Source: Geosiphon pyriformis (lineage: Eukaryota; Glomeromycota; Glomeromycetes; Archaeosporales; Geosiphonaceae). From it: DNA of 64,000 nt. The position numbers were made by a program, and so were the translations under genes. Below the pieces are notes generated by a model. It had not been told where the DNA came from. It searched no databases and saw nothing but the letters and a program-made list of their open reading frames with translations. Location: positions 37,171-101,170 of the forward strand of contig JAAOMT010000348.1 of NCBI GenBank assembly GCA_016748015.1, read 5' to 3'. This document shows, one piece after another, positions 35,719 to 43,813 of this stretch (position 1 is the first letter of the stretch; each line of letters starts with the position of its first letter).

Positions 35719-36990
35719 TTAAGTGTTCAAGTTGGGAGACTGTTCAATGACAACTATTGGTTCTAAATTTCAGAGAATGTCTTCGGGATTGATTAAAAAA
35801 GAATGTGTACCAATTTGTGAAATTAATGGCTCATAATTGTTTCTGGAATTATAGTGTTTCAAATGATCTCTATGTGCAACTTTTGCTAGAATTTTGTCAT
35901 CAAGTCTTAGCTTGTATGATCTGTTGCCTAAAACTTTATGGATAAAGAATAGTCTATCCCATTTATTTTCAAATTTTCCACTCCATTGTTTTTTGCTTTA
36001 GTTCTGTGTAAGAGAACTTTGGTTCCAATTTTAAATTTATTAGTAACTGAAGGCAATTTGTCATTATGCCATTTTTTTTGTTGAGCTTGGGAGTGTTCAA
36101 TATGGGTGGCTGCTATTCATTGTTTTCTTTTCAATGTGCTAAGCAGAGTGTAGGCTCTTTGTTGAAGCATTTCTTGGAAATTGTTTTCATCAATTGGTTG
36201 TGCTGAGTATGTTTCCACTGTGAAACTAATTGGTAACGTTGCCGTTTTTCCGTAAGTTAAATCAAATGGTGTGTGTTTTGTGGTATCTTGTTTTAGTGTC
36301 CTATACGCTAATAACACTAATGGAATAAAGAGATTCCATTCTTGCTCAAAATCGGTTGAAACTTTAGCTAATGATTCACACAATGTTCTGTTGAACCGTT
36401 CTATTAGTTCATTTGTTTGTAGATAATAGGGTGAAGATAATGGTCTCTTGACATTAAATTGTCTACAAATTTCCTGGATTAAATTGTTCACAAAATGTGT
36501 TCCTTGATCAGATAAAAGTTTTATTGGGCATCCATGTCTACAAATGATGTCTTCATAGATGAAGTTTGCTATTGATTTTGCATCTGCCCATTGAATGGCT
36601 CTGGCTTCAGGCCATTTGGTGAGATAGTCTACGGCTATTGCAATATAGTGGTTTTCTTGGTTTGTGATAGGTAGTGGTCCAACTAAATCGATACCAACTC
36701 TGTCAAAAGCCTGTCCAACTTTGATTGGGTTTAAAGATTCTGTAGGGTGAGTTCCTCCTCTTCTTTAACAACTATTACAAGATTCAACATATTTGTGAAT
36801 GTTTTTTTTCATTCGAGGCCAAAAGTAGTATTCTAGTGTTCTTTGGGTGGTGCTGTCTTTTCCGAAGTGGGCTGATAAAGAATCTGAGTGCATGTTGTAT
36901 AATATAGTCTCTTTTTCTTGTTCTTGTATTAATCTGAGTGGTTTGTCTGAGTTTTTGAAATTTCGATAATAAATAATGTTGTTGTGTAGA
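35719..36990 (-). pseudogene. Gy2-b integrase domain
   Basis: Zinc domain: MHSDSLSAHFG then CNSC before the TAA at 36765. DDE core: VGIDLVGPL (Asp near 36690), LLSDQGTHFVNN (Asp near 36508) and LIERFNRTL (Glu near 36400), all intact. A GPY/F-like C-terminus (YKLRLDDKILAKVAHRDHLKHY) follows after the frameshift. No chromodomain is visible after it. The LEPIVVIEQ ending is shared with Gy1 integrases. Confidence 0.9.
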
Positions 36991-37169
36991 AAATATTGTT
37001 TGGCTTGTTGTTGTAGTCAATGTTTTTCATTTGGAGACCAATCTGTTGGGATTGTTAATGTTTCTAAATATTGTTTGAGATTATTGTAGTTTTCTGAATT
37101 CATTGTTTGTTGGCTCTTTTGGTTGGTTAAGTTGAGTGTTGGTTTTTGTGTTTTTTTTTTTTTCTAATC

Positions 37170-37560
37170 TTGTCTCATTCTGGAGAGACAGTCAACATTG
37201 GTGTGGAGTTTTCCTAGTTTGTGATGTACTATGTATTGGTAGTTTGTTAGAAATTCTGTCCATCGGGTTTGTTTTGCATTCAGCTAAGTATTTTTGTTCT
37301 GAAGCCATTTGAGTCCAATATTATCAGTGATAATATTGAATTCTTTAGGCTTGAGATAAAGGTTGAAGTGGTATAGGGCCCAAATTACGGCTGCTGTTTC
37401 TAGTTCTGTGGCAGGGTAGTTTTTCTCAGCTGGTTTTAATGTTCTGCTAGCATAAGCAATTACTCGCTCATTTCTGTTGTCATCTAGTTGTGATAAAATG
37501 GCACCAAAGGCAGTATACGAAGCATCTGTAGCTAATTGAAATTGGTTGCTGAAATCTGGG
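37170..37560 (-). pseudogene. Gy2-b RNase H domain
   Basis: It follows the RT connection. LATDASYTAFGAILSQ carries the first Asp, YPATELETAAVIWAL the Glu, and IITDNIGLKWLQ a further Asp. It ends TNVDCLSRMRQ just before the TAG at 37164. It would degrade template RNA in the RNA-DNA hybrid. Only one stop (37284) falls inside. Confidence 0.88.
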
Positions 37561-37639
37561 TAAGCAAGAATTGGAGCTGTTATCAGTTTTTCCTTGAGAA
37601 TTTCAAAAGCTTTTTGGTGTTCGGTAGTCTATTTGTATT

Positions 37640-38560
37640 TGACGTTTTTGGTGGTGAGCTGGTTGAGAGGTTTTGCAATTTCCGAGAATCCTTTAATAAA
37701 CTTCCAATAGTAGGATGCTAATTCTATGAATTCTCTTAGTTCTGTAGTATTTTGAGGAGTTTTGAAATTTTTGACAACGCTGATTTTTCCAGGGTCTGGT
37801 TTGATTCCATCTTTACTAACAATATGACTAAGGAAGATCAGGCTTGTTTTTCCAAAGTAGCATTTTTCAATATTGAGTTTTAGTTCTGCTTTTCATAATC
37901 ATTAAAAAACTTCTCACAGATGTTTTAAGTGTAATTCGAATGATGGAGAATAAACATTAGTATCGTCAAGATAAACAACTACTGACTTCCAAAGAAGTCC
38001 TTGGTACACAACATTCATTAATCTCTGAAATGTTGCTGGTGCATTGCATAATCCAAAAAGCATTACATTGAATTCGTAATTTCTGCCTTGGGTGGTGAAT
38101 GCTGTTTTGGGGTGATCTTTGAGATCCATAGCAACTTGCCAGTAACTGCTTTCTAAATCTAGTGTTGAAAAGTATTTGGATTTTCCAAGAGCATTTAACA
38201 TGTCATCAATCCAGAAAAGGGGGTAGGCATCTCCAATTGTAACACTGTTGAGTTGTTGATAGTCAACACAAAATTGGATCTTTCTATTTTTCTTTTTAAC
38301 TAGCACTACAGGTGAAGCCCAAGGACTCATAGAGGGTTGGATAAGCCCATTGTTAAGCATTCGTTGTATTTCTTCTCAGATGAATTGGTGGCTTTCTGGA
38401 ACAACTCGATATGCTTATTGTCTTCTTGGTTTGGCATCTTCTGTATAAATTTGGTGTTGGACTAAATTGGTTCTTCCTAAGTCATTGTTGTTTTCAGCAA
38501 AGATATCAGCAAATTCTGCAATTAGCTCTTTGAGCTGGGTCTGTTGTTGTGATTCAAGTT
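37640..38560 (-). pseudogene. Gy2-b reverse transcriptase domain
   Basis: It begins QLKELIAEFADIFAEN and ends in the connection near the TAG at 37629. FCVDYQQLNSV, FSTLDLESSYW (catalytic Asp, codon at 38157-38159), LFGLCNAPATFQRLM and YLDD at 37962-37973 are all intact. Six stops are present, four of them packed in 37893-37916, where CGA codons appear to have become TGA. The 148-codon open piece 37914-38360 contains the whole palm active site. Confidence 0.92.
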
Positions 38561-38693
38561 GTCCCATGTTAATTCGAGATAGTTTTTCCATGACAACATG
38601 GTAGTTTTCAGAGCTGGGATTTGAGTTGATTTTTGGTATTGAATGTCCAATAATTTCAGAGAAATCAGGGACTGTTTGGGGTAATTTTTGTTA

Positions 38694-38999
38694 AAATATA
38701 TTACTGTGAATAACTCCAATTTCTAAATTATTTAATAAAATTATGGGGTAATTATTGGGATTGTAAAAAGTAACTTGGACTTTCTTTGTTCCTTCTGGAA
38801 TATAAATATTTGGGATTGAAATATTATGTTCCAAGCAGACTTGTTCATTGGACTCAAAAATTTGTTGTGTGGTTGTTGGCTTTAGGCAGGTGTAGATTTC
38901 CAGATGTTCTCCAAAGAGTGAGATAGTAATCAGTTGTGGAAGTCTGAGAATCTGGTGAGATTTGTTCTGTGTATTAAGAGCTATATTAACTAGAACTGT
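38694..38999 (-). pseudogene. Gy2-b spacer between dUTPase and RT
   Basis: About 100 residues with the pattern ISIPNIYIPEGT, VTFYNPNNYPIILLNNLEIGVI. The NP...P..L..n.eIG signature is typical of the beta-rich region that precedes RT in many Gypsy elements. It ends at TAA 38691-38693, a stop also present at the same codon in Gy2-c (53529) but not in Gy2-a, which has CAA. Confidence 0.65.
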
Positions 39000-39440
39000 A
39001 AATCGTCCAGTTGAACCAAAACCTTGGGTTCCTCTATTGCTTTTTCCTAATTGTTCTCTTTGATCAATTAGTTGCAAACCCAAAATATTGATTAAGGGTA
39101 GGTAAATAGCTTGAACAATTTTTTCAGCATGTTCAATCTTGAATAGTTTGTCAGTTTTGTTTTGAAGCATTACTGTAATGTCTCCAGTATATCCAGCATC
39201 AATTATTCCTCCTCTAACATTGATTTTTTTGCTTGCCAGAAAGAACCAGGAGGTGATTTGAACTATTGCTTCTGGCAGGATTTCGAGTGCAATTTTTAGG
39301 TTGATTTTTGTAAAGAATTTGGGTTTGAGAACAAGAGTATCCTTGCCTGGATATCTTAGGTCATATCCAGCATCAATTTTGTGTGCTTTTTCAGGTTTTA
39401 TTTCTTGTCCATTGTTGTTGAAGTATTTAAGTTGTAAGGC
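39000..39440 (-). pseudogene. Gy2-b dUTPase domain
   Basis: All five dUTPase motifs are present in order in an open stretch: I IDAGYDLRY, II SWFFLASKKINV, III RGGIIDAGYTGDI, IV IEHAEKIVQAI, V RGTQGFGSTGR. The Asp and Tyr of motif III and the Gly-rich motif V, which closes over the nucleotide, are intact; motif II has lost its usual Ser-Ser to Phe-Phe. It lies between protease and RT, where betaretroviruses also keep dUTPase next to protease. Expected role: lowering dUTP during reverse transcription. This piece itself has no stop. Confidence 0.93.
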
Positions 39441-39557
39441 AGACTGATTTTCAATAAGATAGATAGGTGTTGTTTCACTTTCTTCTGTTGCTTCAGGTTC
39501 TCCAAATTCAATTTTGTTCTTATCATTTTTGCTGGGCAAGGGGATACTAAGAGTGTA

Positions 39558-40157
39558 GCATTCAGGACACCACTGTTCATCACAAGGCATAATGCATTCT
39601 TCACATAGCCTAATGTTTATTTGCTCTAATCATTGAATTTGAGCTTCTTGGATTGGGTAGGTGTGACTTGCAATTTGGTAGTAGACTTTTACTTCATCTT
39701 CGTAATTGAATCCAGCTACTTTCATGGTGTATTCAATGTATTCTGTTTCCTTCATTTGACAAACTTCTTCTTTGGTAGCTCCATTAATTAATGCCATTGC
39801 TAGATCAAAAATCATCTCAGCATCATGGGGGTAGTAATAAAGTTTGTTGAGAGCACTGTTGTATGTTGCATTAAAAGATGTTCTTCTTTTTACTTTTTCT
39901 GAAATTGATAAAGCATATTGGCAGGTCTGATTGCAGACTCCTCCTCTCATGGCTACATCAATCCAATTGTATTCTTCTGGTAGCATATCTCCACAAGTCA
40001 ACCAAGGGATGTTATCCCATTTTTCGCTCCTTTTTATTAGATGGCCCCATCATTCTCTGTAGCAAGCCTTGCAGTAATAACAAGTATGATTCTTATATTC
40101 TTCTTCAGGTGAAATGCGGGTTTCCATTGACGATAGTTTCTTGTGGCAGTCCTTACA
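39558..40157 (-). pseudogene. Gy2-b cysteine-rich module
   Basis: Cysteines in order: CKDC, CYYCKAC, LTCGDMLP, GGVCNQTCQY, then a helical segment (NKLYYYPHDAEMIFDLAMALINGAT), then RLCEEC, MPC and CPEC. The spacing C-X2-C recurs, which suggests two or more zinc sites. I know no named domain with this layout. TGA stops at 40050 and 39630 interrupt it; Gy2-c keeps CGA at the first of these sites, so the stop arose by C-to-T change. Confidence 0.7.
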
Positions 40158-40399
40158 TTTAAGGGGAATATAGGGACGTTGTTTCCTTGGTTCGGGTTTT
40201 GAGTAAGGGATATTCCATCCAGAGGTTTTGGGTTTAGTGTGTGGGGTAAAATGTTTTTGTTCTGTTTCATCGGCCCAGTTGGACGTTAATCCAAGAGCCA
40301 TGAATGTTTCAATAAGGAGTTTTTTCTCTTCCAATTCGAATTCAAAAGCTGGGGCTTTTTCAGAGCATTTGTTGAATGTACCACAAGTGGCAAGTACCC

Positions 40400-40766
40400 A
40401 GGCATGTTGTCCTTGGTAGGAGATTGTTAACTCTTGTGTTTTCCAATTCAGATTAGCATTGGCTTTTTGAAGCCAATCATTTCCAACGAGAGCTTGGTAC
40501 TGGGGTGCATTCATTATAAGAACTTTGACTGGAATGGTGATTCCATCAAGAGTGAACAAAAAATTGTCAATTTCTCCTACTGGAGTCTTTTTCATGCCAT
40601 TGGCAGTGATGATTACTGTTTGAGCTGGTCAGTCAACATTTCTTTTCAACTGTTGCATTAACTGGTAGGTGATAATGCTTCTGGAGGATCCACTGTCTAG
40701 GATCAAGCAAATTGTCTTTTCTTTGACTTCAGCTTCAGTGTATATGGTCGTGATTGCTTTTTGTTC
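40400..40766 (-). pseudogene. Gy2-b aspartic protease domain
   Basis: LILDSGSSRSIIT carries the intact Asp-Ser-Gly (Asp codon 40695-40697), the only intact protease active site in the window. TPVGEIDNFLFTLDGITIPVKVLIM and LVGNDWLQKANANL form the flap and second half. One TGA (40629) lies 20 residues after the active site, where Gy2-a has AGA (Arg). It would process the Gag-Pol polyprotein. Confidence 0.88.
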
Positions 40767-40999
40767 ATTGGCAGCTGCATTGCTAAGCAGAAATGGTGAC
40801 TCATTTGCTTCGAACTCAAAAGGGAATATATTTGAAAGATTAGTGTTTTCAGCGATTCTGGCTGGTGAAATTGTGGTGGGAGTATAGGAAGGGTTTGGTT
40901 GTTGTTGTGCTGCAGCTCTACCTTCTAAGAGTGCAGTATAGTGAAAATCCTGTTCTTTCGGCATTGTTAAATAGCTGGGTTGAGTGTGGTAGTGGTTGA

Positions 41000-42785
41000 G
41001 TCTTGGCTGAGTGGAATTTCAGGGAACCAATTGGTTGTTCGAACTGATTCTATTGTTGTTTACTTGGTATCGGTTTTGTGATATGAATTGATTTTGTGTA
41101 ATCAGTCTTCGAGTAGATACTTGATAATATTGTGTAAGCAGTTGTTGGTATTGCTGTTGGATTGGCTATGGGGCTGGCTGATAATAGTTATTTTGGTATT
41201 GGAGTCTTGGTGGATAGTAAGTTGGTGGTGGTGATTGATAATAAAATTGTTGTGGTGGAGGGTAACGTTGATTACTCCTATTTTGTTGGTCTCATTGTAG
41301 CTTTCTGCAATCTCTTTTTCAGTGGTCAGAGATTCTACAGTAATGGCAATTCTGAGGCTTGTTATTGGAAAGTGGTGCAAAGTTATTTTGATTTCGTCTT
41401 TGGGGTGGTTGATATCTTTGGGGTTGCTGTTATTGTTGATTGGTGAAATAGTTTTCAACCTTTTTTGTGAGTTGGTCAATTTTTTTCTTGGCTGCTGAGC
41501 TGGTTTTTCCAATTGCCAAATTTACAAGTTTTGTGCGGTTGGCCTCTTCCATGACTATTTTGTATCTTTTCGCATGCTGTATGGCAGAGTTTAAATCTTC
41601 TGGTGCATATGGGCGAATCTTTTTAATTAGTTTATCTTTTAGACCAGTGATAAATTGATCCAAGATTTGAGCATCGGAATAATAATTGTTTGTTTTGAGT
41701 TGACAAATTTATCTGAGAAGTTTGTTGAATTTCCCAATATAAGTCATAACAGATTTGGGGGGTTCTTGTTTGATATTTTGAAAATGATTGCGAAGGGTGA
41801 TGGAGGTATTATTGTCGGTGAACTGTTCAAGGAAGACTGCTTTGAAAGTGTTCCAATTATTGAATGGGGCGGCCAAGTTTTCAAACCATTCTCCTGCTGT
41901 TCTTTTAAGAAAGTAGGGAATTGTTCTTAATATTCTGGCAGCATTCCATCCATTTGCATCTCCAGTTTTAGTAATTTGGTCGAGCCATTTTTGGGGACTG
42001 GTCTTAATATCTTTTCCATTGAATTCAGGGATTTTTGCAATGTATGTTGTCATTTTGTCTTCTTTCTTTTCACTGTCTATTGATTCTTCTTCAGTTATTT
42101 CAGAGTTGTTTTCTTTGTTTGCTGCTGTCTCAGAGTGTTCACTTTGATTTTCAGCTAGAAAATCAAGGAGATTGGAACTAGTTTGAAGGGGTTCTTGTTG
42201 TCTGATGAGACTTCTGAGTGCTGTAAAATCTTCTGGTCTTGCAAATCGATTTAAGGGTGAATTAGGTATTTGTGCTTGTGCAAGTGAAGCTGGAAAAGGT
42301 GTAATAGTAAGTGGAAGTTTTGAACTGGTTTCTTGTTCAGATGTTTGTAAATGGTTGGCAGTTGTTTTCGGTAGTGTTGGAATATTTGGGGTGGTTCTTG
42401 AGTATTGCTTCAATTTGTTTTTGCCTTTGTTGTTTGTTTCTGTTTCTGATTCAAAATCAATAGTGTATTGAGACTGCACTGGATATGTTTCTTCACAGTA
42501 TTTAATAATGTTGAAATTAAGTTTATGAAAGTAAATGGCAAGTGTTTCACTGTTAAGGTCTTTAGTTCCCAACTGTGAATAGTGTGCTAAATTATTGTAA
42601 AGGTTGCTTCTAACTTCTGAGATATTGTAATTTTCAAAAAGATAATTGTTGATGCAGTTTTCAATGTATTGGTATACTGATTTCTTAACAACTTCAATTC
42701 TGTCTGGAATGTTGAATCTTTGCTTGCAGTGGGTGTAAATTGATTGGTAATACTCTAGAGTTGTGGTGTCTGGTGTGGTTGCCAC
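41000..42785 (-). pseudogene. Gy2-b gag
   Basis: 358 open codons from 42785 to 41709, then six stops to about 41019. The N-terminal half is helical and Gln/Asn-rich, and the capsid-like part contains WLDQITKTGDANGWNAARIL, EWFENLAAPFNNW and LEQFTDNNTSITLRNHFQNI. A zinc knuckle at 41307-41347 reads CHYCRISDH, stop, KRDC, where the stop replaces Trp. A Gln/Pro/Tyr-rich tail follows. The protein would build the particle and bind RNA. Confidence 0.87.
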
Positions 42786-42812
42786 TTTGAAGTTGTTTTT
42801 GCTGTGTTGTTT

Positions 42813-42828
42813 CCGTGAGAGAGCACCA
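42813..42828 (-). other. Primer binding site of Gy2-b
   Basis: On the minus strand TGGTGCTCTCTCACGG follows the 5' LTR after two bases (TT). It is the least damaged copy of this site in the window. Confidence 0.75.
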
Positions 42829-42830
42829 AA

Positions 42831-43813
42831 TGTTACTGGAGATTTTTGGTCTCTTTTCTTGAATGTTGTTAATGTTAATTTTGTTGTAAATTCACGTTTC
42901 CAAGAAGTAGTTGAACCTCCAGTAACTGAATTTTATCTTCAAATTATAGGAGATAATTTGAACTGCTGGGCTTATAAATGGAATAGCCAATTCCTTGCCA
43001 GTTACTTTATGTAGTTACATTGTAATAAATGTCAACTCTTTCCCAGGAATTGCTTGTCTGGAAGCTCACTAAAAATATGTGTAGTTACTTTGCTGTAAAA
43101 GTCAACTCTTCTACAAGAATCTCGTCTGTAGGCTACCCTAATGATTGTAATAAGAAAAGAAAAGGAAAAATAAAAGAAATGTAAAAGAAATAAGATTTTA
43201 TCAAGAGAAACATTTTTGATTCAGGCCTGGAGTTACTAACAGTTTATTGAAATTAGTAGCTAATCAATTTCAAAATGTTAGTTGAGTTTTGGGGATTTTT
43301 CAAGTGTAATAATTAAAGAATTTGGTTTTTCAAATTATTTGATATTTATTTCTTTTGTGTGTGTAGGAATAGTTCTAAGTGATAAATCTAAAGTAAGATA
43401 TATTTTCTCAAAGAGAAAAGCTCTTCTTTTATACAACTTGTCATAACATTATTCTATGAACTTGAACTTTGCTATTTTCTACAATTTTGCTGAACTAAAG
43501 ATACATTTCGGTGAACTACAAGTTATTTCTGTGAACTATAAGATATTTTGGTAAACTATCAATTATTTCAGCAAATTTCTATAAATTTCAGTGAACTTTT
43601 GAATGTTACATAGTTCGAAGTATTGCATGATTGATCATTGCAATTAGGTTACATTTGTGTTGTATACAATTTGGGTTATTAATTAAATGATAATTTCGGA
43701 CATTTTTGCTAATGTAATGAGTAGTAATTGGAAATGATAATATATGCTAATTAATGATAGGAATTATAAGATAGTTTTATGCTAAATGATATCTCTAATT
43801 TTGTCAGGTAACA
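42831..43813 (-). repeat. Gy2-b 5' LTR
   Basis: A 983-bp LTR reading TGTTACTGGAG to TCAGGTAACA on the plus strand. The stem-loop at 42940-42960 has its five-base loop inverted (AGGAG instead of CTCCT) relative to all other minus-oriented copies. An extra A in the A run beside it breaks the frame that elsewhere runs through U5 into gag. Confidence 0.93.
43426..43602 (-). promoter_or_regulatory. Gy2-b LTR promoter: palindromic array and TATA box
   Basis: In the sense direction six units of about 20-25 bp related to the motif TTCGSCGAA (inverted TTCG and CGAA arms) at 43481-43602 lie upstream of TATAAAAG at 43426-43433. This places the transcription start about 400 bp into the LTR, giving U3 of about 400 bp and R plus U5 of about 570 bp. 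Every Gy2 LTR in the window has the array, with units decayed at the CpG positions. Confidence 0.55.

Larger units (their letters stand above)
35719..42785 (-). pseudogene. Gy2-b gag-pol polyprotein reading frame
   Basis: One frame runs from a GTG at 42785 (VATTPDTTTLEYYQ) to about 35995 with no frameshift, interrupted by 22 stop codons (first at 41709, last at 36117). A one-base loss in an A run near 35990 shifts the last 90 codons, which end NLNT then TAA at 35719-35721. About 2,350 codons in all. Gag and Pol are thus fused in frame, with no sign of programmed frameshifting. Of the stops, including one at 35770, 13 are TGA, 6 TAA and 4 TAG. No ATG is seen at the start. Confidence 0.88.
33928..43813 (-). 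mobile_element. Gy2-b, best preserved Ty3/Gypsy element
   Basis: A complete 9.9-kb element on the minus strand with both LTRs (982 and 983 bp), primer binding site, gag-pol, ORF3 and polypurine tract. The target duplication in LINE-1 is ATGG at 33924-33927 and ATGA at 43814-43817, one transition apart. Removing the element and one duplicate restores the LINE frame (FF-stop-MIKELSNRKTAG against LLGVVFNLSDGKAAG in LINE-2). Protease, RT, RNase H, integrase and dUTPase keep their catalytic residues; damage is chiefly nonsense codons. Confidence 0.93.

Noticed and set aside
41102-41512. 136-codon Asn/Gln/Thr-rich frame in Gy2-b
   Set aside because: It is an alternative frame of the Gln-rich gag tail; the real gag frame continues with the zinc knuckle and matches Gy2-a and Gy2-c.
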